33,981 bases of DNA from Clostridia bacterium (GTDB taxonomy: Bacteria > Bacillota > TC1 > UBA5767), in NCBI GenBank assembly GCA_030625965.1, contig DAOUPV010000019.1, forward strand, positions 1 through 33,981, given 5' to 3'. The notes under the pieces are model-generated. The model worked only from the letters and a program-made list of their open reading frames with translations. It searched no databases and had not been told where the DNA came from. Within the stretch, counting starts at the first letter, position 1, and each line of letters starts with the position of its first letter. Position numbers and translations under genes: made by a program. This document shows, piece by piece, positions 7,996-15,609 of the stretch.

Positions 7996-8760
7996 TTAGC
8001 GCACCTTTCCAATCTGATTAGCTGCCAGGCCCTCAATCTCATCAAGCATCTGCACCAGACGTTGATTGGTCTCGTATAGCCGGCTCACCTGCATCATGCT
8101 GATCACCTCATCAGCCAGGTCCACATTGGAACTTTCAGCAAAGCCCTGTTTTAGGGAACCGTCAGCCGGGCGTTTGTTACCCTGACCGGCTAGATTGGCG
8201 AAGAGGTTGTCCCCGATTTTCTGCAACTGGTCCAGATCGTTGAAATCCGCCAGTAGAATACTACCGACCGTCTTCCCTCCGGAAATCACTTGGCCGTTCT
8301 CATCGATCCTATACTCGCCATCCACCCGTATGGGTCCGTTTTCTCCTAGGAGCAGGTCATTCTGGCCGCTCATGAGATATCCGTTTCCATCAGTTTTCAG
8401 ACGACAACTTCTGGTATAGAAGGTCTGGCCTTCACGCTCAATGCCGATAAATCCGTTACCGGAGACCGCAAGGTCTGTCATATCTCCCGTTTCCTGCAAG
8501 AGGCCTTGGGAGAATGAGGTATAGGTCCTATCGGAGAATACACCTGGCTTGAACTGTAGCACTCCTTGGCCGTAGCGTTTCTCCGCCTCCGGCAGGAACT
8601 TCTCCATCTCGTCCGAAAAGATGGCATTGAAGGATTTGCCTACTAACTCATCCTTCTTGAATCCGTCCGTATCACTGTTGGCGATGTTGTTCGAAATCAC
8701 GGTTATCCGTTCCTGCAGGTACTTCATATTGCTACCCAAAACATTAATGCTGTTAGCCAT
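7996..8760 (-). CDS. flgF: Flagellar rod/hook-basal body protein (FlgF/FlhO type)
   Basis: This is the first gene of the late block. The 254-residue product has the rod N-terminal motif (VISNNIANSDTDGFKKDELV), the central DLAVSGNGFIGIEREGQTFYTR motif, and the rod C-terminal motif (LKQGFAESSNVDLADEVISMMQVSRLYETNQRLVQ). It corresponds by position to Bacillus subtilis FlhO. It is preceded by a strong sigma-28 promoter and an AAGGAG SD. The predicted leader is only about a dozen bases. The distinction FlgF versus FlgG is by gene order only. Confidence 0.92.
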   Translation of the reverse strand: MANSINVLGSNMKYLQERITVISNNIANSDTDGFKKDELVGKSFNAIFSDEMEKFLPEAEKRYGQGVLQFKPGVFSDRTYTSFSQGLLQETGDMTDLAVSGNGFIGIEREGQTFYTRSCRLKTDGNGYLMSGQNDLLLGENGPIRVDGEYRIDENGQVISGGKTVGSILLADFNDLDQLQKIGDNLFANLAGQGNKRPADGSLKQGFAESSNVDLADEVISMMQVSRLYETNQRLVQMLDEIEGLAANQIGKVR

Positions 8761-8779
8761 CGGTTTCTCCTTATTAGTA

Positions 8780-8806
8780 TTATCGGTAAGTCCTATATAT
8801 TCTTTA
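8780..8806 (-). promoter_or_regulatory. Sigma-28 (FliA) promoter of the late flagellar operon
   Basis: On the minus strand TAAAGAAT (8799-8806), an 11-base spacer and ACCGATAA (8780-8787) match the sigma-28 consensus TAAAGTTT-N11-GCCGATAA. It lies in the 51-bp gap between fliA and the flgF-type gene, so FliA would drive flgF through at least fliT. The -10 ends about eight bases before the AAGGAG ribosome binding site, giving a very short leader. Confidence 0.85.
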
Positions 8807-8811
8807 ATCTT

Positions 8812-9534
8812 CTAATTCCAATTGGCTCTTATTTTCCCCAGTAGTTTTTTCATGATCTGGGATACGCGCGATTCGGAGATATCTAACACCTCACCGATTT
8901 CTTTAAGCGTTAGTTCTTCCTTATAATATAAGGAAAGAATCAGCTGCTCCCGCTCATTCAGCTTGCCAATCTCGCATGCCAGCCTCTGCTTTATCTCATT
9001 TCGGACCAACGTCTCCTCCGGACCGTCGGCGTAGGAGTTCAGACAAACGTCCGCAATGCCCTTTTCCATGCTTTGCTCGAAGGAAACCAAATTGGCGTGG
9101 TTCACCTTAGCCAGCACATCATGGTATTCCGCCAGGCTGACGCCAGCCAGCTCAGCGATTTCCTCGTCCTCCGCCTTCCGCCCCAGCATCTGCTCCAGCT
9201 CCTGGCGGGCTTGCTCGATGGCGGTCTGTCTCTCTCTCACCCCACGAGAAGCGAAATCCTTCTTGCGCCGGAAATCCTTGATGCTTCCCTTGATGCGTAT
9301 GGAGGCATAGGTTTCGAATTTGGCCTGTTTTAAAGGATTGTACTTATGGACCGCGTCAATAAGGCCTATGACCCCAACGCTGTAATATTCTTCACAGGTC
9401 TGTTTGCTGAACGAACGTCCACCCATGGTATTAACAATCTTCTTCACCAGCGGAAGATATTCGAGGATCAGCCTGTCACGCAAAGCCAGATCGTTCGACT
9501 GCTGATATTCCTGCCAAAGGCCCTCTTCTTCCAC
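8812..9534 (-). CDS. fliA: FliA, sigma-28 flagellar sigma factor
   Basis: FliA directs RNA polymerase to late flagellar and chemotaxis promoters and is inhibited by FlgM. The 240-residue product has region 2 (LVKKIVNTMGG, EEYYSVGVIGLIDAVHKYNP, FETYASIRIKGSI), region 3 (LEQMLGRKAEDEEIAELAGV) and region 4 (LNEREQLILSLYYKEELTLKEIGEVLDISESRVSQI). Region 2.4 is atypical: the usual WVPRSVR appears as FASRGVR. The charged positions equivalent to Escherichia coli FliA R74, D81, R84, R91 and R94 are all kept (R80, D87, R90, R97, R100). The start is GTG with an AGGAGG SD. It lies 15 bp after flhA; the usual intervening flhF and flhG are absent. Confidence 0.96.
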   Translation of the reverse strand: MEEEGLWQEYQQSNDLALRDRLILEYLPLVKKIVNTMGGRSFSKQTCEEYYSVGVIGLIDAVHKYNPLKQAKFETYASIRIKGSIKDFRRKKDFASRGVRERQTAIEQARQELEQMLGRKAEDEEIAELAGVSLAEYHDVLAKVNHANLVSFEQSMEKGIADVCLNSYADGPEETLVRNEIKQRLACEIGKLNEREQLILSLYYKEELTLKEIGEVLDISESRVSQIMKKLLGKIRANWN

Positions 9535-9549
9535 GATGATCCCTCCTTA

Positions 9550-11574
9550 TCAGATGCTGATGCTGCCTACCGAATTGAGCTCGTAGCTATTCACTATCTC
9601 TGTAACCGACATGACATCGATCAGTTCTCCGCTCTGGCTGAGCAAGTCCCTCAAATGCCGTCTTAGCAGCGGCGCCGTTACCAGCACAGGATTGTATCCC
9701 TGATCCACGGCCTGGTTGTACTCCTCTACCGCTTTTCTTGTGAACATCTGTATCTCCTGGGGATTGAGGAGTGCACCCGAGGAAGCATCCTGCACCAGGG
9801 TCTCAGCAAAGCGCTGCTCCAGATTTGGTTCCAATAAGAGCAGGTCCAACCTGTTATTGTAGGAAAACTTCTCGCAGATTTCCCGTTTCAGTCCCTGCCG
9901 CACCTTCTCTGTAAGCTCGGTTATATCCATCACGCTCGGTGCGTAATCCGCAAGGATTTCCAGGATAGCCGGCAGGTTCTTGATTTTGATGCCTTCCTCC
10001 AGCAGGTTGCATAGCACCTTCTGGAGAGTTCCCAGCGTCACCAGATCCGGTATGCTGTCTTCCACCAATGCCGGATAGCGCTTCTCCAACGCCTCGACCA
10101 GGGTTTTCACCTCCTGGCGGCCCAGCAGCTCATGTCCGTGGCTGCGGATTACTTCAGAGATATGGGTTGCCATGACTGAAATGGCGTCGATGACTGTATA
10201 GCCCTGCATCTCCGCTTTCTCAATCTGGGATTCCTCGATCCAAGTCGCCGGCATTCCGAAGGCTGGTTCCATCGTCTCAATTCCCTCCAACTCACCCGGT
10301 ACATCATCCGACTGGATGGCCATGTAGTGGCTGGTCAGGATCTCCCCCTGGGCCGCCACGATGCCATTGATCTTAATATGGTAGACGCTGGGCATCAATG
10401 CTGAATTGTCCTTGACCCGTATCTTTGGTACCATGATGCCCCATTCAACGGCCATCTGCCGACGGATCATCAGTAATCTGTCTAAAAGCTTGCCACCCTG
10501 GTTGCGATCCACCAAAGCCACTAGGTTGTAGCCGAACTCCACAATAATGGGATCCGTGAATATGTGATCGGCCAAATCATAGGTTTCGACAGCCTTTTTC
10601 GCCGGTCTAACCTCAGCCATGCTGGCTTTTTTCGCCTTACCGTCGTACGTCTTGTAACCCAACCCGAGCAAGAAAGTTCCCAAGATAATCAATGGAATTT
10701 TGGGAAGCCCCGGTATGAAAGTCAGCAAAAGTAAGGTGGCACCACTGATAAACAGAACCACGTACTGCGATGTAAGCTGTCCTATAATCTCATCGTTTAG
10801 AGTGTTCTTGGAAGCAGATCGTGTCAGAATGATACCAGAAGATACCGATATCAGCAGGGCCGGCAGCTGGGAGACCAGTCCGTCACCCACAGTGGCCAGG
10901 GTGTAGATGTTCACTACATCGGCAAAACTCTGCTTGCCCATCACCAGGCCGATGACGATGCCTCCAATCAGGTTGATTAGGGTAATGATGATACCGGCGA
11001 TGGCATCACCCTTGACGAACTTGCTGGCACCGTCCATGGAGCCGTAGAAGTCAGCCTGGCTCTGGATTTCCTCGCGCCTCTTCTTTGCCTGCTTGTCGTC
11101 GATCAGGCCAGCGGAAAGGTCGGCGTCGATGGACATCTGTTTTCCCGGCATGGCGTCCAGTGTGAAGCGGGCAGCCACTTCGGAAACCCGTTCCGCACCC
11201 TTGGTGATGACCACAAACTGGATGACCACGATAATCAGAAAGATGATCAGACCCACAACCGGGTTGCCGCTTATTACGAAGTTACCAAAAGTTTCAATAA
11301 CGTGTCCTGCATTTCCGTTGTCCCCAAGAATCAGACGAGTCGAGGAGATGTTCAGTGACAGCCGAAACAGTGTGACGATGAGCAAAAGTGATGGAAACGA
11401 GGAAAACTGCATGGGTGTCTCGACAAACAATGCCTTCAATAGAATCATCAGCGCCAGGCCGATGTTGACGATCAAAAGCACATCGAGGAACATAGTACTG
11501 AGCGGTACCACGATGATGATGATAATGCCGATGACCAGCATGGCCAGCAAGCTATCCTTAAGATTAGTCAGCAC
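9550..11574 (-). CDS. flhA: FlhA, export gate protein
   Basis: FlhA forms the nonameric ring of the export gate and docks chaperone-substrate complexes through its cytoplasmic domain. The product is about 674 residues. It has the N-terminal eight-helix membrane region, the FHIPEP signature (RVSEVAARFTLDAMPGKQMSID, then ADLSAGLIDDKQAKKRR), and the C-terminal cytoplasmic domain (VTLGTLQKVLCNLLEEGIKIKNLPAILEIL). The GTG at 11572-11574 is preferred because GGGAGG lies eight bases upstream; an upstream TTG would include the SD in the gene. It follows fliQ directly, although fliR and flhB would normally lie between them. Confidence 0.97.
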   Translation of the reverse strand: MLTNLKDSLLAMLVIGIIIIIVVPLSTMFLDVLLIVNIGLALMILLKALFVETPMQFSSFPSLLLIVTLFRLSLNISSTRLILGDNGNAGHVIETFGNFVISGNPVVGLIIFLIIVVIQFVVITKGAERVSEVAARFTLDAMPGKQMSIDADLSAGLIDDKQAKKRREEIQSQADFYGSMDGASKFVKGDAIAGIIITLINLIGGIVIGLVMGKQSFADVVNIYTLATVGDGLVSQLPALLISVSSGIILTRSASKNTLNDEIIGQLTSQYVVLFISGATLLLLTFIPGLPKIPLIILGTFLLGLGYKTYDGKAKKASMAEVRPAKKAVETYDLADHIFTDPIIVEFGYNLVALVDRNQGGKLLDRLLMIRRQMAVEWGIMVPKIRVKDNSALMPSVYHIKINGIVAAQGEILTSHYMAIQSDDVPGELEGIETMEPAFGMPATWIEESQIEKAEMQGYTVIDAISVMATHISEVIRSHGHELLGRQEVKTLVEALEKRYPALVEDSIPDLVTLGTLQKVLCNLLEEGIKIKNLPAILEILADYAPSVMDITELTEKVRQGLKREICEKFSYNNRLDLLLLEPNLEQRFAETLVQDASSGALLNPQEIQMFTRKAVEEYNQAVDQGYNPVLVTAPLLRRHLRDLLSQSGELIDVMSVTEIVNSYELNSVGSISI

Positions 11575-11598
11575 ACGTATTTCCTCCCTTCCCAATAT

Positions 11599-11868
11599 TT
11601 AGATGATGAAACGCAAGATGTCCTCGTAGAGTCCCAAGGTAAAGCTGTGCATCTCCTCAAGAATCCAAGAACCAAAAACGAGAAGTGACAAGAACACCAC
11701 CACGATCTTTGGTACGAAAGCCATGGTCGGCTCATTGATCTGTGTGGTAGCCTGGAACAAGGATACGATGAATCCAATGACCAGCGCTCCCAGCAGCATA
11801 GGGGAAGATACCTTGAGGATGACCGTTACGGCCTCCTTAATGATGATGACTACTTCTTGATTGTTCAT
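11599..11868 (-). CDS. fliQ: FliQ, export gate protein
   Basis: FliQ is a small two-helix membrane protein of the FliP5-Q4-R1 export gate complex. The 89-residue length is standard. The first membrane helix contains LKVSSPMLLGALVIGFIVSLFQATTQINE, with the conserved Q-A-x-T-Q-I-x-E segment, followed by TMAFVPKIVVVFLSLLVFGSWILEEM. The SD AGGAGG precedes the ATG. It sits between fliP (8 bp upstream) and flhA (24 bp downstream). Confidence 0.97.
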   Translation of the reverse strand: MNNQEVVIIIKEAVTVILKVSSPMLLGALVIGFIVSLFQATTQINEPTMAFVPKIVVVFLSLLVFGSWILEEMHSFTLGLYEDILRFII

Positions 11869-11876
11869 CGTTCCTC

Positions 11877-12701
11877 CTAGACAAAGCTGCGGATCAAAGT
11901 CTCAAACAAAAGGTTCCATCCGTCCACCAGGACAAACAGCAGAATCTTGAACGGCAGTGAGATGGTAATCGGTGGAATCATCATCATACCCATGGACATC
12001 AGCACGCTGGCTACGATCATATCCACCACGATGAACGGGATGTAGATGAGAAATCCCATTGTGAAGGCCTTCTTCAGCTCACTCGTGATAAAAGCCATCA
12101 TAACCACAACGGTCGGAGTTTCCTCCAACGACTGGGGCCTGCCTTGACCGTGCAGTTCCAGGAAGAAATTTATGGTCTCAGGATCTGTCTGGGCTTGGCT
12201 GAACATGAATTCCTTCAAGGGTTCAACCGCCAGATCCAATGCTTCCTCAGTTCCGATTTCTCCTTCCATATAAGGCGTATATGCCTCGTCCCGTATGGTG
12301 CCGATGACCGGCGACATGATAAAGAATGTCATAATTAGCGCGATACCGATCAGTATCTGGTTGGGTGGTGTCTGCTGTGTACCCATGGCATTCCTGGTAA
12401 AGGAGAGTGCAATAAGCACCCTGGGGAACGCACTGGCCGTCATGATAATGGCCGGTACGAAGGTGAGCAGTGTCATCACCACTAGCAATCGCACGATATC
12501 CGACGTGTTGGTGCCCTGGTTGATGAAATCGTTCACCACCGAAGGGCTGGCCCAGGCGGCCCGGCCTCCATACACAAGCATCCCGGGAAGCATCAGGGCC
12601 ACCCTGGTGCCCAATCTTCTTATGCTAAGCCGGTTTTCGGCCGATATACTGCTCGAGCAGCGTCTTGAAAGGATGTTCCCCTTCTTCTGATACGTTTTCA
12701 T
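11877..12701 (-). CDS. fliP: FliP, export gate protein
   Basis: FliP forms the core of the export gate with FliQ and FliR. It carries FliP signatures: LLVVMTLLTFVPAIIMTASAFPRVLIALSFTRNAMGTQQTPPNQILIGIAL and, near the C-terminus, AFTMGFLIYIPFIVVDMIVASVLMSMGMMMIPP. A cleavable signal-like segment ends at about RAAWA before SPSV. The start is uncertain. The ATG at 12699-12701 has an excellent GGGAGG SD but lies 77 bp inside fliO and gives a long n-region. TTG at 12612-12614 or GTG at 12600-12602 would give a short signal peptide but have poor SDs. Confidence 0.94.
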   Translation of the reverse strand: MKTYQKKGNILSRRCSSSISAENRLSIRRLGTRVALMLPGMLVYGGRAAWASPSVVNDFINQGTNTSDIVRLLVVMTLLTFVPAIIMTASAFPRVLIALSFTRNAMGTQQTPPNQILIGIALIMTFFIMSPVIGTIRDEAYTPYMEGEIGTEEALDLAVEPLKEFMFSQAQTDPETINFFLELHGQGRPQSLEETPTVVVMMAFITSELKKAFTMGFLIYIPFIVVDMIVASVLMSMGMMMIPPITISLPFKILLFVLVDGWNLLFETLIRSFV

Positions 12702-12957
12702 GCAAATCCTCCCGCGCCACACTACCTAATCTCTCTATACCCTGTTCACTCACACTTAATATGACAATCTCTTCGCCGATTTCAACCAATTCGATCCATT
12801 TGCCGTTCTGCAATGCCAATCGATCGATGGACTGCATGTACCGGCTCTTACGTACGAAATGGTTCCCTTTTCGAAGCTGCTTGCCGCTCCTACTCATAGC
12901 AAACATCAGCAGTCCGAACAGCAGCAGGCCCGCCAGGGCCCTGATTATTGAATCCAT
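12625..12957 (-). CDS. fliO: FliO, export gate assembly protein
   Basis: FliO helps assemble the FliP ring. The 110-residue product has one N-terminal membrane helix (IIRALAGLLLFGLLMFAMSRS), a basic region, and the FliO core (MQSIDRLALQNGKWIELVEIGEEIVILSVSEQGIERLGSV). Poor conservation is normal in this family, so position between fliN and fliP carries weight. Its 3' end overlaps the predicted fliP start. Confidence 0.9.
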   Translation of the reverse strand: MDSIIRALAGLLLFGLLMFAMSRSGKQLRKGNHFVRKSRYMQSIDRLALQNGKWIELVEIGEEIVILSVSEQGIERLGSVAREDLHENVSEEGEHPFKTLLEQYIGRKPA

Positions 12958-12965
12958 AGCCCCTC

Positions 12966-13283
12966 CTATTCGCTTAGGATATGCGTGATACGGATTCCGT
13001 AGGCATCCGCTAGGATGACCACCTCGCCTTTGGCCAGATATGTCCCGTTGACCACCACGTCCATATTGTCACCGGCAAGGCGGTCCAATTCGATCACACT
13101 GCCAACCTTGAGACCTGCGACCTCGCCGACCTTCTTGTCTATTCGCCCAAGTTCCACGCAGAGCTCAACGTCGACCTCATCCAGGAATCCGATGTCCGAC
13201 GCTTCATGGCTCGGTTCGATTCCCTTGATTTCTTCAAACATTACTTTACTTATTCTTTGGGGCTTGTTACCGTTTCCGTTCAT
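12966..13283 (-). CDS. fliN: FliN, flagellar switch protein
   Basis: FliN is the C-ring component at the cytoplasmic base of the motor. The 105-residue product has a short N-terminal tail, then a complete SpoA/FliMN_C domain: FLDEVDVELCVELGRIDKKVGEVAGLKVGSVIELDRLAGDNMDVVVNGTYLAKGEVVILADAYGIRI. No CheC-like or FliM-middle domain is fused to it, so this is a true FliN and not FliY. The ATG at 13281-13283 has GAGGA five bases upstream; a TTG four codons earlier is less likely. FliM, which normally lies between fliL and fliN, is absent from this junction and from the window. Confidence 0.94.
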   Translation of the reverse strand: MNGNGNKPQRISKVMFEEIKGIEPSHEASDIGFLDEVDVELCVELGRIDKKVGEVAGLKVGSVIELDRLAGDNMDVVVNGTYLAKGEVVILADAYGIRITHILSE

Positions 13284-13295
13284 AAGTCCTCGCAA

Positions 13296-13736
13296 TCAAT
13301 GGGTGATGAATTCTTCGAAATAAACGTTCGTTATGGACTGAATACCAATCTGCTTTTCTATGCCGGAGATAACACCGAGGCTTAATTGGTCCAATATGTC
13401 GTCCTGGCGGTAATCGGTCTCGTCATAACTCCTGAGCGTTTCATTGATAATGTTGCGAACACGGGAGTCGTTCTTCTCCAGCAATGGTAGTTCCTCTGCA
13501 TCTTGCAGTTGGAACACCATACCACACTTGACGAACTTTTTACTGTTCTTGATGTTGGTCGTGATACTGCTGTCCAGTTTGTAAATGTACAGTTCTACTG
13601 GCTCTTCGCTCAGTTCCTCTGGTTGGATGTTCGGACCCTTGACCAGATCCGTGACCACCAGTACAGTCACACCTCCGAAGAGGATGACCACCGAGAGCAG
13701 CACTACCAACAATATGAGTAATATCCTTCTTTTCAT
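13296..13736 (-). CDS. fliL: FliL, stator-associated basal body protein
   Basis: FliL is a single-pass membrane protein that surrounds the MotB part of active stators. The 146-residue product has an N-terminal basic stretch and membrane helix (MKRRILLILLVVLLSVVILFGGVTVLV), then the periplasmic FliL domain with YKLDSSITTNIKNSKKFVKCGMVFQL and a C-terminal segment with GIQSITNVYFEEFITH, close to the family's usual V-x-x-V-Y-F-x-x-F-V ending. It sits 18 bp after motB and just before fliN. Confidence 0.94.
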   Translation of the reverse strand: MKRRILLILLVVLLSVVILFGGVTVLVVTDLVKGPNIQPEELSEEPVELYIYKLDSSITTNIKNSKKFVKCGMVFQLQDAEELPLLEKNDSRVRNIINETLRSYDETDYRQDDILDQLSLGVISGIEKQIGIQSITNVYFEEFITH

Positions 13737-13754
13737 ATGTATATCCTTTTCAAC

Positions 13755-14567
13755 TTAAGTATCCAACCGCTTGATCAGCACGATGTCAGTCCTTCGGTTC
13801 TTGGCTCTTCCTTCAGGGGTGTCGTTACTGTCAACCGGATTGTATTCCCCATATCCCATAGGGACCAGTTTTCTGGGTTCGAACCCTCCTTTGTACTTAA
13901 AGAAATACAAAACGCTGAGTGAACGTTCCAGCGATAGCTCGAAATTATCCCTAAATCGCGCTGTGGAAATGGGCAGATTATCCGTATTACCCTCCATGAT
14001 GATCTTGTCCAGCACATCGTCATAACCCTGGACGATGTCCACGATCTCAACCAGCGTCTGCTGGGCGCTTTCCGAAAGACGGGCATCGCCTGATGCGAAG
14101 AGCAGGTTGTCCGATAGCCGCAACCGAATTTCCGTTTTGGACCGGATGATTTCCAGGTTCATCTCGTCCCCAGCATTGACATCCTGCAAGAATCCGTAGA
14201 GTTCCTCGAAACGCGCATTTACCATCTCAAACTCAGCTTCACCCGGGCCCTCGTTCCCCTCAACAGGTTGGTCCACGGGTTTTTCTGGCTCTATCACTAG
14301 TTCTTCCTCAGGGGGGGCCTGATCCCAGGGCTCATCCCCATCATCGAGCAGACTGCTCTGGTCCTCTAGGATAGATATTTCACCCCCCATATCCGTCAGA
14401 ATGCTCTCCCCTGCGAAGGATTCGACAATCTCCTGCCACTTGGCCGCATTGATTTCAGAAAAGGAGAACAGCAGTACGAAGAAGGCCAACAGCAGCGTCA
14501 CTACGTCACTGTATGTGGTTATCCAATCGTTCTCCCCGGAATCCTCCGGTCTCTTCTTACGCTTCAT
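13755..14567 (-). CDS. motB: MotB, stator protein with peptidoglycan-binding domain
   Basis: MotB anchors the stator to peptidoglycan and carries the ion-binding aspartate. The 270-residue product has a basic N-terminus and the channel helix (DWITTYSDVVTLLLAFFVLLFS) with the conserved Asp at residue 21. An acidic, proline-rich linker of about 60 residues follows, then an OmpA-like domain (MEGNTDNLPISTARFRDNFELSLERSLSVLYFF, with MGYGEYNPVDSNDTPEGRAKNRRTDIVL). It overlaps motA by 11 bp. Ion specificity (H+ or Na+) cannot be read from the sequence by eye. The linker is unusually rich in Glu and Pro. Confidence 0.96.
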   Translation of the reverse strand: MKRKKRPEDSGENDWITTYSDVVTLLLAFFVLLFSFSEINAAKWQEIVESFAGESILTDMGGEISILEDQSSLLDDGDEPWDQAPPEEELVIEPEKPVDQPVEGNEGPGEAEFEMVNARFEELYGFLQDVNAGDEMNLEIIRSKTEIRLRLSDNLLFASGDARLSESAQQTLVEIVDIVQGYDDVLDKIIMEGNTDNLPISTARFRDNFELSLERSLSVLYFFKYKGGFEPRKLVPMGYGEYNPVDSNDTPEGRAKNRRTDIVLIKRLDT

Positions 14568-15360
14568 TCATGTCCACCTGCGCAGTTTCCGCCGATTCGC
14601 GATCCTTCTTGTCCCGCATGTTCTCCTCGACGTAGGTCTTAAGCTTCTCCTCAATCATCAGGGGACTTTCCCCTGCCTGGATTGCCATGATGCCCTCCAG
14701 AATCAAATACTTAAAGCCAGCTTCCCGATCGCTCTTGAATTTGAGTTTGCCCGCCAAAGGCAGGAAAACCATATTGGCCAGGAAAGATCCATAGAAGGTA
14801 GTAATCAAAGCTACACCCATGGTAGGACCCAATGTGCTGACATCATCCAGATTCTTTAGCATCAAGATCAGGCCGATCAATGTACCGATCATACCAAAGG
14901 CCGGCGAGTACTTACCGAGCGTCTTCAGCATACCTTCTCCTTCCGAGTGACGATCCGTCATGTTCTCGATTTCCAGCTGCATGATACGCTCGGTCATGGA
15001 TGGGTCGTTACCGTCCACAAGAAGTAAGACGCCTTTCTTAAGATACAAATTGTCCAACCCGTCCACCAGCCGTTCCATGGCTAATAGGCCGTCCCGTCTG
15101 GATACATAGGCCAGTTCACAAATCTGCTCAATCGTGCGCCCTACGTCATAGCGCTCCTCGAAAAAGGCCTTGCGCAAGACGCGCATCAGATTCTTTATTC
15201 TGTCCAAAGGATAACTAAGCATGAAGGCTGCACAGGTTCCCCCGAATACAATCAGGAACGATGAGGTATCCCAGAAGGTGCTTATTGGTCCTTTGGACAG
15301 GATGGCGATCAGGATGAGCAGAATACCTCCGCCCATCCCAAGTACTGTTGATAGATCCAT
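14557..15360 (-). CDS. motA: MotA, stator channel protein
   Basis: MotA is the four-helix stator subunit whose cytoplasmic loop pushes on FliG. The product is 267 residues from the ATG at 15358-15360, one base after the flbD stop and downstream of a GGAGG inside flbD. The TM segments and MotA/TolQ signature are clear: GTCAAFMLSYPLDRIKNLM, then LKTLGKYSPAFGMIGTLIGLILMLKNLDDVSTLGPTMGVALITTFYGSFLANMVFLP. An in-frame Met 28 codons upstream lies inside flbD and gives no family similarity. Confidence 0.96.
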   Translation of the reverse strand: MDLSTVLGMGGGILLILIAILSKGPISTFWDTSSFLIVFGGTCAAFMLSYPLDRIKNLMRVLRKAFFEERYDVGRTIEQICELAYVSRRDGLLAMERLVDGLDNLYLKKGVLLLVDGNDPSMTERIMQLEIENMTDRHSEGEGMLKTLGKYSPAFGMIGTLIGLILMLKNLDDVSTLGPTMGVALITTFYGSFLANMVFLPLAGKLKFKSDREAGFKYLILEGIMAIQAGESPLMIEEKLKTYVEENMRDKKDRESAETAQVDMNEA

Positions 15361-15361
15361 C

Positions 15362-15577
15362 TCAGTCCTCCACTTCTCCAGGCTGCCTGAGCAGATGCAG
15401 CATGCCCGGCAACCGCTGTTCGCGGATGGCCTGCATGATCTCACGGGCGCTTTCGCACACGATATATTTGCTTCCGTTGCTTAGTTGAATTACCGTATCA
15501 GGCACCTCCTCGATCATCTCGATGGACTGGCTGTTGAGGTAAAACTCCTTACGGTTCATACGTGTCAGTTTAATCAT
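15362..15577 (-). CDS. flbD: FlbD/SwrD family protein
   Basis: A 71-residue FlbD-family protein; the Bacillus subtilis homologue SwrD boosts stator power and swarming. It starts MIKLTRMNRKEFYLNSQSIEMIEEVPDTVIQLSNGSKYIV, the nearly invariant family pattern (MIxLTRxNGxxFxLNxDxIExIExxPDTxIxLxxGxKxxV), followed by EIMQAI. It lies between flgE and motA. This matches SwrD's role as a stator helper and the usual Clostridia order. Confidence 0.95.
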   Translation of the reverse strand: MIKLTRMNRKEFYLNSQSIEMIEEVPDTVIQLSNGSKYIVCESAREIMQAIREQRLPGMLHLLRQPGEVED

Positions 15578-15609
15578 CTCAATATTATCCTTCCAGTTCC
15601 GGATTCAGA

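Noticed and set aside
12640-12647. Perfect sigma-28 -10 box GCCGATAT on the plus strand inside fliO/fliP
   Set aside because: The -35 region at the correct spacing does not match TAAA, and no plus-strand gene follows. Chance occurrence in coding sequence.
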